A stretch of 64,000 nucleotides of DNA from Amblyomma americanum (lineage: Eukaryota; Arthropoda; Arachnida; Ixodida; Ixodidae), in the NCBI RefSeq assembly GCF_052857255.1, contig NC_135497.1, forward strand, positions 191,555,485 through 191,619,484, written 5' to 3'. Made by a program: the position numbers and the translations under genes. Below the pieces are notes generated by a model. It searched no databases, was not told the DNA's origin, and saw only the letters and a program-made list of their open reading frames with translations. Shown piece after piece: positions 35,090 to 46,319 of the stretch; positions within the stretch are counted from its first letter, which is position 1; each line of letters opens with the position of its first letter.

Positions 35090-36130
35090 CGTCCTGGAGC
35101 AGTGCCAGCAGATACTTTCTTCTTCTAGCATTAGGAACCGGGTGAACACAGGTAATGTTTATGCGTTAAATGGTCTAACTGCGGGGCTATGAACCGTGAG
35201 CAGGGCGACATCAAATTCTGAACACGAATGGCGGTGACAACCGCTGTTCCACTACGTCCAGCTCAATTCCCCAAGAAAACCTCGAAGCTTCTCCACCTGG
35301 ATGACCACCCTGGTGCAGTTCCAGCAGGTACTATTTCTTCTGACAGAAGGGGCTTGGCAAACACGGGAACCGTGGAGCCGCTAGCTGGCCGGATTGCAGC
35401 ACCATGAACCGCGAGCAGGGTGAGATAGGATTCCGCCCTTGCAGGGCAATGCTTTGACTGCGAACCAACCTCATTCCCACGACGACAAACATACTTCGGT
35501 CAGAAAATCTGGCTGTCCCTACCCATGGATGGCCGTCCTGAAGCACTGCCAGCAGATATTCTTCCTTCAGGCAGAAAGAACTTGGTGAAGACGGGCACCG
35601 TTGAGCCGCCAGCTGGTCGAACCACAGCGCCATGACCCGGGAGCAATGTGGCATCTGATTCCACATTTGCATGGCAGTATCCTCTCTCTGACCAAACAGC
35701 ACTGCCACCATGACCAGTAAAAGGATATGAAGGTACCTCCCACTCGATGGCCAACCGGCCAGTGCATGCCCTTCTTTTCTGGGATAAGCGGCTTCGCGAA
35801 GACAGGGACTGTGGAGCCGCGAGCTGGTTGGACCGACGCACCATGGACGAGGAGCAGGACGACGCCAGGATCCGTGCACGGATGGTGGTGTCGTCGCCCA
35901 GTCCGAAATGACTGCCACCTCAGCCAGCGAGTATCGCTGAAGGAACCGAGGAGCTAGTGAGGGACAAATAAAAAGATGGGGAATAGGACTTCGTGAGCAT
36001 GTACAGGAGCGGCACCCTTAGCACGGACACGGGCCGCGTACGGTACTGAGGTGTAAAGGCGATGTTCTTGCTTAGCCACAGCTGGTGACGACGACAGCCA
36101 ACGGTCGATGCTGAAGGAGCCGGCAACAAG
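35090..36130 (-). pseudogene. 76-codon-repeat locus 3 with leader
   Basis: Four diverged repeat units start near 35093, 35305, 35528 and 35745, followed on the minus-strand 5' side by a leader at about 35890-36130. Minus-frame motifs are VPVFAKPL, VFTKFFLPEGRISAGSA and VFAKPLIPEKK, equivalent to the LPGERVSAGT region of the other loci. The leader contains VAGSFSI and later a hydrophobic FPIFLFVP followed by a stop, in the position of the hydrophobic segment of locus 2. Frames are interrupted between units. It is probably an older relative of loci 1 and 2. The product is unknown. Confidence 0.35.
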
Positions 36131-36882
36131 TACGGACCAGGACGCCTTGAACATGTTCGAAGGCGGACATGTAGGCAAAGATACAGCCGTCATCTTTGCC
36201 TACATGCATTACATGCATTACTACATGCATTAGATACAGCCGTAAGAGAGCACAGAGAGCGAATGCTACTGAAGTCTTAATTGAGCTAAACACAGTCAGT
36301 TAGAAAATTCAGTGAAAGCAAGAAACAAATTTTGAATTGTTTTGCCGTGCTCGCCATCTCTGATTTTCTGCAATCTTTTTCTTGTTTATTACGCCTTCTC
36401 TTCGAGACTAATAACTACCGCTGTCTGCTGCGAAAACAACTTCCAGAAAAATAGGAGGGATTTCACATTTCCGCCAATGAAAGTGCGCTTGGCCCACGTG
36501 CTGTTTTATTCACCCGATTTTGATCGCGTAGCAATACGATAAATATTTGCCTGCAGCTGACCAGGGCTTATCGCAGCAATTATACGCAATTGGGATTTTT
36601 AAAGTCCGCTCCTTTTAACAGCGCTAAGTACGGAGGAGCAGACAGAGACAACACTGGCGCTTCCAATCGTCTAATGTTTTATTTGAAGACGCGCGTACGT
36701 GAAATGGGCGTTTTTAGACGTCAGAAGCGAAACAAGCACAAAATCTGTGTGGAGGTGCACAATGATGCATGACGATGTATGTATACATACAAGGCATTTG
36801 CCTCGCCGCCCAAGGAAACGTGATTAAGAGCAGAATCTTAATTTTTTTTTAAATATCAACAGGAACCGCAAGAAAAAAACCC
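36131..36882. other. Unassigned DNA
   Basis: A small repeat of TACATGCATTA (three times, 36202-36232) is present. No gene is recognised. An A/T run ends just before the next SINE. Confidence 0.3.
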
Positions 36883-37140
36883 ACCGTGGTGGCTCTGTGG
36901 CTTTAGCGTTCGGAAAAAGATTCCAAGGTCGGGGGATCGAATCCCGGCAGCTACGGCCGCATTTCGATGAAGTTTAACTGAGAGGACACCGACCGGTGTG
37001 CTGTGCGATATCAGCGCAAGTTAAAGAACCTCGGGTGATCTAAATAAATCCGAAGCCCGGGCCTCCCCTAGGGCGTCCCTCATAGTCCATGTGTCGCTTC
37101 GGGGCAGTAAACCACACAGTTTACAAGGAAAAAAGAAAGA
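36883..37140 (+). mobile_element. SINE family A, diverged copy
   Basis: A plus-strand copy with head CCGTGGTGGCTCTGTGGCTT (box A), box B GGATCGAATCCC, body GTGCTGTGCGATATCAGCGC and a short-form end near 37121 followed by A/G-rich bases. More diverged than the other copies. Confidence 0.75.
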
Positions 37141-37680
37141 AGCAATTAAATTGACCCGGAAAATATTGTGAATGCACGACTGCAAGAAGCCAAACGAAAA
37201 CAGCTACTATCTTGTGGTTCGCATGAGCATGAAGTGGTAGTTATGATATGTGATTTCTTTGTCAAAACGAGTAATAGAAGGGAGCTGACGCATGCTTGCC
37301 CTGTCTTGTGGAATTTGTTTTCGTCCTGTTTTTAAACTTCAACATTTTTTTTTTTACTTTTATTCGCTTCGCACCGAAGTTGTAGTGATAACTATGGTAG
37401 CGACGCCGTCGAAATCCGCACCTGTTAGCTGCCTTTGACAGGCGATCATCCAAATGGCACGCAAGCTTGCACTACGATGACACCATGCTCTTTTCTGACT
37501 GGAAGATCGCAACTTCACCACTGAGCAAGTGACAAGAGAGGCACGTCAGCGATGCAATGTCTTCGCTTGCTTGTCTATTTAATTTTATGAATAAATAACT
37601 TGTTTCTACAAGCATATTTTGTGTACGTTTTGTACTGGAGCTTGCACGGTACGAAGAGCCCGGAAAAGGAAAATAAGGAG
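37141..37680. other. Unassigned AT-rich DNA
   Basis: No frame above about 65 codons and nothing recognisable apart from A/T runs. Confidence 0.3.
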
Positions 37681-37942
37681 TTATGATTATGATTATGGAT
37701 TTTTATGGCGCAAGGGCATCTAAGGCCAAACAGCGCCATGACACAAGGTACTTTTTCTTTTTCTCAAGGTGGGGTCAAAGACCCGTTTTCCAAGCATTTC
37801 ACCCTAAATAGGCCGAGCACCAGACCAGGGGAAAGCTTGTACCCATTGTTTCACCGGTGGGTACCCGGCGGCACTGGGGATCGAACCCCGCACCTCCCGC
37901 ATGCGAGGCGGATGCTCAACCACTTGGCCACCGCTGCGGTCC
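37681..37942 (-). mobile_element. SINE family C, sharing the 3' end of the I-type LINE
   Basis: On the minus strand the head is tRNA-like. It reads CAGCGGTGGCCAAGTGGTTG (box A TGGCCAAGTGG), then GGGTTCGATCCCC (box B). The body is about 170 bp and the 3' end is TTGGCCTTAGATGCCCTTGC followed by GCCATAAAAATCC and (ATA/ATC)-rich repeats at 37681-37700. The last 39 bp (37701-37739) match 60832-60870, the 3' end of the I-type LINE, at about 31 of 39 positions. It is non-coding and presumably copied by that LINE type. Confidence 0.75.
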
Positions 37943-38579
37943 AATTAGGAGTTAGGGAGGCACCATATTGCCGATTGAAAGGGCTCATACGTCGAGAGGT
38001 AAAATGGGCACAAAATACAAGGTGGGGTCCAGGTCCCATTTTTAGGGTAATCCCCAATATGGAGCAAACAGCTATAATACAGCTCTCCTTTGTAGCCGTG
38101 TGGCTGCGCTTGAGTGGAAGCTAATGAGTTATCATTCCCTTACTGCATTGTGATGTCCTCAACAAAAAAAAACTTGGAAAAATCATCGACCGAAAGCTTA
38201 TGGAGCACTCGTCTTTATATGTTCTCTTTTTGTGCATACGAAGAATAGCACCGAACAAAATGCGCATTTGTTTTACGGTCCGAAGCTCCCGTACAGGAGA
38301 CATATTCATTATAGGTTGTTCACGGATAATTGTCATCAATGCACCCGTTTAGGCGCCGAAACATCACGCCATTTCTTGTTTATCTCGGTGCCGTTTTTTA
38401 TTTCTTCATCGTGTACCACCCGGCCAGAGCGGTTTTCTTCCAATTCATCATTTAGCGGAATGTTCCTCATGTGACCCTTTGCGGATGTCGAAGACGTGTG
38501 ACTGTCCGGTAGACAATTCGATTAAATTTAAGAAAAAAGTGCGTTTTCCTCGATCCATGCTATTAGAAGCGCTGGAGAG
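37943..38579. other. Unassigned DNA
   Basis: No recognised gene. Short frames only. Confidence 0.3.
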
Positions 38580-41356
38580 CGACATAAACAATGCTTGTTG
38601 GACATTTGTTGCGTCAGACTGAACGCGGACAAATCATTCTTAAGGAAGGGAGTTTGATCCTTCATGGTCTGAACATAATTTGGTCTTGGGTTTCTTTTTC
38701 TATCCCGTTCCTATTGCAGCTTTTCGTGTTGAAATGCAGATTCTTGGGTGGGAATGTGGCACGATGTTCAGTCGCCTTGAAGACCTATAGGTATGCATGC
38801 TGTTGTACCTCAGAGTACTGAAGGCTAATATTTCCTCGAAAACCTCAGGCGATCGTCGCCTCGCCGTGAAATGAGAGAAGCTGAAACCGCATAGAGGCGC
38901 ACTGCACGAATGCCTGTACTGAGAGCGTCAGCGGCAGCAGAGAACAAATGTCGGGCGCCTTTCGCAAACAAGAATGCGCCATATCTCACTGCTGCGTCAT
39001 AGAAGCCGTACGCACAATGATTCATGCCACCGCCTTCTACATTCACTCGCCTCCGCAAAAATAAAACGCAGAAGATGCATTTTTTTCCAAGGACAATGGG
39101 ATATGCTTCCTTGGCTGAAATGTAATGAGAACCTCTGCTGTTTATTGCACATTTGCGCAGGCAATTTCCAGCTAATCTGCAGCTGACTTTCGGCGGAACT
39201 TTGAACTCTCCAAAATGGCTTCAAAAGGTTTTTGTACTTGCTCCATGCTGTGAATAATATTGACCAGAATCGCCCACACATCGGGCACGACAAATAGAGA
39301 AACCTCGATGCAGTCACAGCAACATGGTAGACAGAGTCGTGCTTTTTGTCTTTTTAAATTTTTCTTTTTGCGTGGAGTTTGCCGAGCGGAGATGTGAAAA
39401 CGTTTGCCTGTACCTCCAAATACAGACATCCTTCTTCAGTGTCATTAACTGCGCTCGGTGGGTGGCTTTAGTGGCGGCGTGGTTTTGTCTGAGTCAGTGA
39501 TAAGGGGCGAAAGTAATGAGAGTAGAATGTGACTAATATGTAATTGCTATAGTATGTCAGCCAAACTTATTAGCCGCGCCAGGGCATGCGTTCTAGAAAC
39601 TGGATCAGGCAAAGGTGGTCTAATAACCCGGCGACGCATCATCAACAGCACGACAGAAAGGTAGATGTTAAACGTGAGCTGCTGGCTGCGCACTGTGTCC
39701 CTGATTTCAGTTCCACACTGTGCAACGGTTGAAATCAGGGCGCACAAAACTCGAAGAGGTGCGCCCACGCGGCCTTCGCGCTTGTGAAAACCAGTGCGGC
39801 AGAGCGCACACAGCTTGCAAAGCGGAGCGGGTAAGGGCGTGTAAAGCCTACGCTGATCAAAGACAGCAAACTGCAGTGAACGTCTCCGGTTTAATTTCGA
39901 CCATTTGGAATTGCTCTCACCCGCCGCGAAATCTCAGTACACGCGAGAGTCTGCACTTTATCGCCATTGAGATGCGGCAACGGCAGTCGAACTTGTGACC
40001 TTGAACTCTTTTCCGGACACAAAACTGCCAGCGGCGGAACAAATCAAGGAAGTCGGCCCGTCGAAAAAAGACATTGAGAAAAATCTTGCATTTTCCCAGC
40101 CGGAGGCAGACAGATCCTGATACGGGGATACAAGGAGGAGAAGGAATAAAGAAGTGAGTCTGATACAATGGGTGCTTACCAAGGAAATCGGATCAAAGTC
40201 CTGGTCATGAATACAAAACACAGAAACACAGTGGAATAACACAATTTCATCCTCGCGGCTGACGCCTTTTACGTTCGCGTTCAGACCACCGTCGGTTTCG
40301 AAGTACGTAAAGGGCGCCTCAGGCCCAGGAAGCCAACGTCTTAAGTGAGACAGGTGCAGCTCGCAAGAAACATATTATGAAACAAAAGTATGTTATTTGA
40401 TGATAAGTTAGGTGATTAGTAACGTCGTTGATCCACAATGCTGCTAGAGGTGGGCTCCAATCAGAAACTTGCAGGCTTCCAGAAGAAGCCATCTAAGACG
40501 TAATTAATAGCGGTATGCTTACTGTCAAAGTCCGCTCCGCTCTCTGAGCAAGGTAAGTGACAGCTCAGTGTTCGCTGCAGCAGTGCGTGTCTTGAATAAC
40601 CCGCGCTTTCGGCGCTCCCGCGCTAGCTGGAAACATAGCGGCCATCTGTAGCTCGCGCAGGCGCGCATTCAACATCAGAGCTCGCCCCCAAGAGGCAGAA
40701 ATCTTGTTGTGCGCCGAAGTTTCACGCCCTTTCTTCTCAACATGAAAAAAAAGAATAAATATGAAAAATGAGAAGAACGCCACGTTTTTCGAGATCACTG
40801 TATTTGTTATTTATTTTGATGTTTTACAACTTTTTGAATGAAACTTTAGACTCATGTCCAGATCTTTATAATAAACTAATTTGTGAGGTACTTGTTCGCA
40901 CGAATTACACCTTCTTGAAGTAACCGACCGGCAATTGTCGTGGTACCTGTTTTCCCTTTTCTGTCGCTGGGAGGGACACAGTGTGCATTAAGAAAACTGC
41001 CTCTTTTCAATTCTCCATTCCTGTAGAAAACAGTGTTTGCGCAGTCCACGTGCATGAAAGCTGCCGTTCACCGATGAGTCGATGCGTCAGCAGTGGCGTC
41101 GCGAGAGAGAAGGCAGGAGGGGGAAGGAGGTCTCGCCCACAGGATGCCGCACCTGGCTGCTCTCTGAAGGTTGGCAGCTGCATATGCGTTGTCGCGCCGC
41201 CGCTTCTCGAGCCTTCCTGTTTTCGCTGAGAGTGGCGGCAACGAAAGCGCGCTCTTCCTTCGGCCCGCCGTGCACTGCGCCCCACAGGCGGCGTCAGCGT
41301 GCTTGGTGTAGGAAGAAGGTTCATGGCAAAAAGTGCTTTCAAACTACCTACAGTGT

Positions 41357-41950
41357 TCGAATAAATGGCAGCGGAAAGTGAACGAAGACATCGAAGAAAC
41401 ACACAGACGAGGACGTTGCTGCACTGACAACTGAACGTTTATTGGAAAGGCCGCATATTTATACTTAGAGACCAGCCAGTGCTTCGAATGATATCTTATC
41501 AATTCCTGCTTGCATCCCGGCACCGATATCTCACTTCTTTTTTCGATAGGCCAACCGATGGCGTGCTGACGCATTGCTCTCCGGATTCACGGATGGCCCA
41601 GGCTTCCAGGATTTCTCTTGTCAGCTTGTCTTTGCTCTTTTTCACTACCTGCACGTGGTGAAGGTCAGCAAGGTAAGACAAGCTGACAAGAGAAATCCTG
41701 GAAGCCTGGGCCATCCGTGAATCCGGAGAGCAATGCGTCAGCACGCCATCGGTTGGCCTATCGAAAAAAGAAGTGAGATATCTGTGCCGGGATGCAAGCA
41801 GGAATTGATAAGATATCATTCGAAGCACTGGCTGGTCTCTAAGTATAAATATGCGGCCTTTCCAATAAACGTTCAGTTGTCAGTGCAGCAACGTCCTCGT
41901 CTGTGTGTTTCTTCGATGTCTTCGTTTACTTTCCGCTGCCATTTATTCGA
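41357..41950. repeat. Near-perfect inverted repeat (2 x 275 bp) of a Penelope-like element
   Basis: The left arm 41357-41631 is the reverse complement of the right arm 41676-41950 with no gaps and one difference seen (CACCGATATC versus CACAGATATC). The spacer is 44 bp. The right arm runs directly into a Penelope-like RT fragment. Penelope-like elements are known to carry terminal repeats in direct or inverted orientation, so the arms fit a terminal repeat plus an inverted second copy. The near identity of the arms suggests a recent event or gene conversion. Confidence 0.8.
41844..41877 (+). promoter_or_regulatory. TATA box and initiator in the terminal repeat
   Basis: TATAAATA at 41844-41851 is followed by the arthropod initiator TCAGT at 41873-41877. 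The A of the initiator lies 31 bases from the first T of the TATA box, which is standard spacing. The same pair exists on the minus strand in the left arm. It probably drives transcription of the retroelement. Confidence 0.5.
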
Positions 41951-42206
41951 TCATGCACCAACTAGCTCAACAATCCACCTTATTAACCTACAGTGTTCCT
42001 TCGAGGGCCTGGTGCCTGCGGATCCTTTTGTTGTGCAGGGTTCAATGAGCCTGGTGGAGTGCCTCAATCGCGGTTTCCCCGACGCTAATGCAGCCTTCTC
42101 GGTGGACATTGTGGACTTGTTTTATTCTGTGCCCCATGACGAACTTTTTATTGCTGTGCGCGAATTCATTGGTGTAGGCCTTCGCGTCCGTCGCCGATTC
42201 AAGTAA
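41940..42206 (+). pseudogene. Penelope-like reverse transcriptase fragment
   Basis: The frame that ends at 42206 reads, after the inverted repeat, through LVPADPFVVQGSMSL and then FSVDIVDLFYSVPHDELFI. The pattern of an acidic strand, hydrophobic-Tyr, Ser-Val/Ile-Pro-x-Asp is the RT motif around the first catalytic aspartate as seen in Penelope-like elements. The rest of RT and the GIY-YIG endonuclease are absent, since the sequence changes back to duplication-copy-B DNA just after the stop. It is a truncated, non-functional copy. Confidence 0.55.
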
Positions 42207-42530
42207 CCGGCGCCGCGCGGTGCCGCGAGCACCGAGCTATACGTGCGTTGTCGGTTTCACGCCATTGCGGATTGCTCAGAAGACGTCCTGCCATAATTAA
42301 GCCGCTCAGGGTAACCTAGGGCTGCAGAGAAGAAGGGGCTAAGTTTGAGAACTGAAACGTTCTCTCTTGTGCCTTTCAGCCAGAATTTCATAGTCTGGAA
42401 GGCTGATTGCAGAGAACTCGGTGGCGATATCCCTTCGAGTTTTCCGGCCTCAATGGAAAATCGCCCCCAGCAAGGAGCCAACGAACATAAGACATTAACA
42501 AAAGAATTCGTGCTCAGTGCTCACTCCTAT

Positions 42531-43796
42531 GAGGTTCAATTACAGCGGAGAGAAAAAAATTTACAGACGATTACGATAGCCGGTATTGCGAAATTTGAGC
42601 GTAGCTCATGAACGCCGGCAGGTGGCGTGTCACGCTGCTAGCTACCTTCAGGGATCATGCCTTGGCAGCCACCTTCCAGGTGCTGCAACTTGGACAACCA
42701 GTTACGCCGACAACGCCAACGACGTTGACTGCGACGCGGCAGCTAGGAACGGGCGCCCAAGAGCGGCGCTCTAAAATGGCAACGAACATTGGAGGAACAG
42801 CGAGTGTCACAGCTATCAGGAGACAAGCATTGGAATTTGAAATAAAGCTTATGGAGACGGCGACAGAAAAACAAGAACAGCGTTTTTGTTTATCTAGATT
42901 TGTGGTTTGGGCTTGTTGGCCTGGTTGCATTATAAGGGGATGCAGAGCGAAAGACAAACAAAAATGCAGGCGGGAGTGGCAGAACTGCAGAAAAGACTTA
43001 TCGCCTGGCGCACAGTGATGCAGCTTTTGTTAGGCACTTTTCGAAGTAATAATTGGCTAATGATTAGCATTGCGAGCAAGTTAATCCAAGTTAAAGCGCT
43101 AAAGAAAAATCCCATACGGCACGAGTAAAAAAAATTAAAAAAGAAACACCTTTAGCCTGAATATTTTGTTCATGTTCTCAAATAAGCGCGCAAAACCTAA
43201 GCTAGGGCCCGCTGACGGCTGCTGTAGCGGCACGAACTTAAGAGCACTATGCAGCCAGCCCATGAGAAGGTGGACATTCTTCCCCATGGAAACTCAGCTT
43301 CACATAGAGTGGGCCCCCACTCACTGTTGGGTAATAGGCGAATGAACCCACAACTTGCATCCGCCCCCGTGGCACCACTACGGCCACTACGGCCACCTGG
43401 TGTGGTGGACCTTCGCATCCTGGCCCGCCGCTTACATTGCACCGCGCCCCTTAATCACGATGTCCTGCTTTGCAGCTCGCTCTTTAGCGCACGACCGATA
43501 ATTCAGCGAGACATCGGAAAGCCTGCTTAGTGCAAATTTTCGCACCCTAATTTCTACAAAAGAGAGCAGAAAGACAAGCGCGACAATTCTTTTTGGGAGG
43601 AGTATTAATGAAAAAAAAATGAGTGAAGGGCTAAACCTGATCGAGGAACAAGGATCAATTACCGTTGGATGTGGAAGGGAAGAATGATGTGAGAATATGT
43701 CACGAGTCCTTGCTTCTGAGCCGAAGAAACAGAGTAAAATGTTTGCAAGATAAATTACTTTGTGAATTGACGCTTTGAAAACTTCGTCTAGGCTAA
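42531..43796. other. Unassigned DNA with a 136-codon frame
   Basis: The plus-strand frame 42608-43018 (136 codons) is Arg-, Thr- and Cys-rich with no known domain. An overlapping frame ends at 43128. The region 43197-43530 is GC-richer but without a supported gene. Confidence 0.2.
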
Positions 43797-44105
43797 TTCG
43801 AGACCTTACCATCCTGTGGTCTCTACAGCGCACCTTTCCGAGGACCTCCACATCCTGCACGATGTTAGGTTGAGCGCATAGTGTGAAGTCTATTTCGTGG
43901 TTAGTCTCACCATTGGGGCTTTTCCACGTCCCCTTCCTCTTCTCTCGTTTGCTGAAGAACGTATTCATGATCCGTAAATTAATTCTCATACGAACTCTAC
44001 TAATAACACCTCCTTGCTATTCCTCTAGTAGCCTATGCCATAGTCGCCTCTCCAACCGGCTTCTTTGCTACCTTGGCACTGATGTCACCCGAATACACGA
44101 AGTGT
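43797..44105 (-). pseudogene. RTE-type LINE endonuclease fragment
   Basis: The minus strand encodes the C-terminal half of an AP-type endonuclease with one frameshift and one stop. It has SGDISAKVAKKPVGEA, then NSKEVLLVEF, then NLRIMNTFFSKR, TWKSPNGETNHEIDF and DHRMVRSRI. The order GDFNAK-like, LVEF, NTFF, W.SP.G...EIDF and S/DHR-V is that of RTE-clade LINEs, with the final catalytic Asp-His present. No reverse transcriptase follows. It is a dead fragment. Confidence 0.7.
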
Positions 44106-45949
44106 CTTCGATTATTCAGCTTTTCTTATGTTAGGAACGGAGGCGAAGATACCATTCTACTCAAACGGAAAGTATCCACCTTTAAACAACCGGGCACACC
44201 AAAGAACTGTACGCATGGGGCACTGTGCAGGGTTTGTAATGGCCGGTAATGGATGGTAATGGCCTTTCGCTGGGGGACATTTTGGAGCCCATGTCTCGTC
44301 GACTGTACAGTTTGCTCCTCTATATCGTCCTCGGACAGCTATAGACTTCTGCTTACGGCGGTGGCTTTGTCGGTCATTCGGGCCATACCCGCATCTGAGG
44401 TTGGCTATTAGGAAAGGGGGGGGGGGGCGGTGCCGGAGAGCTTTGTTTCCTTTTGAAATTTGCGCGGATTTACGCCACTGCGAACGCGTAATCAAAACGG
44501 TTGTTTTTGCCTCTTCATTTTCTATTCACAATAGTGTAAGATCTGAAAACTTGTACCTTGGTCATGTAACTTCCTTACCTCCGCGTAATAAGGCACCTTG
44601 ACCTTGCTCAACGCGAAAGCTCATTCCTGTTAATTTCCATTTGACATATATTTCCTTGTGCTGAACCCTTTGAACTCGAAGTGCTGGCAGACTCGCCACT
44701 TTTCTCTGCTCAGCGAAATGCACTCTGGATTTTTTCACCACTTCAGTGAATCATTCCTGGCTATTACACCCTCGCCCACGCGTTGTTCCCGATCGTCTTT
44801 CGCACCCATATCAGTCGCGTTCTGTTAACACATGGGGTGAATGAGTAGGCAACTCGTCTTCATCGTTGCCCGCACCATTTTAAACGCGAAGGCCCGAGTG
44901 ACAAGCGTAGCGTCGCAGCCGCGGTCACTTCCACGCTGCAGCTGCACCTACGTTATGAGACGCTGCACCGTGTGCGGCCTGCATACCCCGCACTCCTTGA
45001 TGACTCACCGCCTCCTCGCTGCCGATCTGCGTGCAGCACATAGCGAACTACGAACGGGCGCGATCGCTGTCGCGGAAGCAGCGCGATGCGCTCCCCGGCC
45101 TCCGCGTTGTCGCTCAGCACGGCAGCTCCTGGCGCTTGCCGCAAATGGGATCTCTCGCGCTTATTTTAAGGCACGAAAAACATTTTCGCGATTAAACTAC
45201 CATGGTCAGTAGCTTCCCATCACGCTGTGCAGCCCGTATACCTCGCTGTCTTCGATAGCGAGAGTCGCGGTTCCTTTAATATTGATACGTCAGAAGATTT
45301 TCAAACAGCTGCCTCTCGACCTCCGACCAAGTTCCACGAGGCACTTCCGTTGACATAGTACTCTTACACCGTCTGCCGCTATGGTTGGTTGTGGCTGTAG
45401 CGCTGGAAAGCACTAGGCTACAGCCAACTAAATATAACTACTTTCGAAACTATAGAAGGCAGGCAGACGCCGCCGCGGCTCCTGTGGGAGAGCACCGGCC
45501 GCGCCTCGTGGTTTTAAGCCAGTGGCGGCATGTTTTACTTTCTTCAGCTTTCAGGTAAATTATGTCCAGTGGCAAGTGGTTTCTTATATACCATTTAGGT
45601 CTGTTAAATACGACCCCCAAAATATTGTTCGTAATGTTTTCCTGCTCTATGTTCCTTAGTTTCAAAGACTGCTGCCTTCTTTCGTTCGAATAAGGGGCAC
45701 CTCTTTCTCTGCCTACCTCGCAAGAGAATGCGTATACGTTCTCGATAGCACTGTTATTGTCAGGTTGCCGAATATCCGCTGACATGTGACGGATGACGGG
45801 CGGTTTGGCCATTCCTTCCGCGTGGCTCCTCTTCGCCCTGCACACCCGCTGGGAGCGATGCAAGAAAAGAATACTACGAAGGGAAGTGAGGCGGTAAAAG
45901 GCCCATGCCTGGCGCCAGTCGGGGGGGGGGGGGGGGGGGGTGTCGAAGT
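44106..45949. other. Unassigned DNA
   Basis: Frames such as plus 44841-45212 (123 codons, GC-rich, Arg/Ala-rich) have no recognised domain. A G9 run lies near 44418 and a G20 run at about 45921-45940. No RNA gene is seen. Confidence 0.25.
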
Positions 45950-46319
45950 CACTAATGGTGAATTCCAATCGCAGGTCCGGAGCGGTCTGCACGCTCTGTG
46001 ACAGAACACCTGAATCCGGCGCAGAGCGCGCGACCTGAAATTGCGATTGGAGTACACTTGCTCTGGCCAGAGCATGTAGGGCGCCGCTAGCGCCGTTGAA
46101 AAAGAGCGTCACGCAAACTTCCGGTCGGATCGGCAGATTTCGGCGGAGCAGCCCCGACTGCTCCACGGAGCAATCTCGGCTCGGCAACCGCGCCCTGTCC
46201 ACTATTGAAAGACGCGATCCGTGCCTCAGATCTGCGTTTGGAATACAGTTGCTCCGAAAAGAGCAGGAAACGTTACTCCAGAAGTGCTCCAACTGTGCGA
46301 TTGGAAGTCACCATTAGTG
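45950..46319. mobile_element. MITE-like element, 24-bp terminal inverted repeats
   Basis: CACTAATGGTGAATTCCAATCGCA at 45950-45973 (split here as CACTAATGGTGA then ATTCCAATCGCA) is matched by its reverse complement at 46296-46319 with one difference. The total is 370 bp. Two internal segments near 46041 and 46231 (TTGGAGTACACTTGCTC and TTGGAATACAGTTGCTC) are direct repeats. There is no transposase. The 280-codon minus frame that crosses it is not supported. Confidence 0.6.

Larger units (their letters stand above)
38580..42530 (+). repeat. Segmental duplication, copy B
   Basis: Collinear with 25376-31005. It differs by a block at about 39770-40340 not found in A, lacks most of A's 28160-30690 block, and carries the Penelope-like insertion at about 41342-42205. 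The copies are clearly related in landmark order but heavily diverged. No conserved coding frame. Confidence 0.6.

Noticed and set aside
41676..41950. Hammerhead ribozyme in the Penelope-like terminal repeat
   Set aside because: Such ribozymes occur in this class of elements. The best match (TTGATAAG ... CGAAGC near 41800-41825) departs from the invariant CUGANGA core at two positions, so I do not call it.
45450..46292. A 280-codon minus-strand frame as a gene
   Set aside because: It runs through the MITE-like element and the G20 run, has low complexity in places and no domain.
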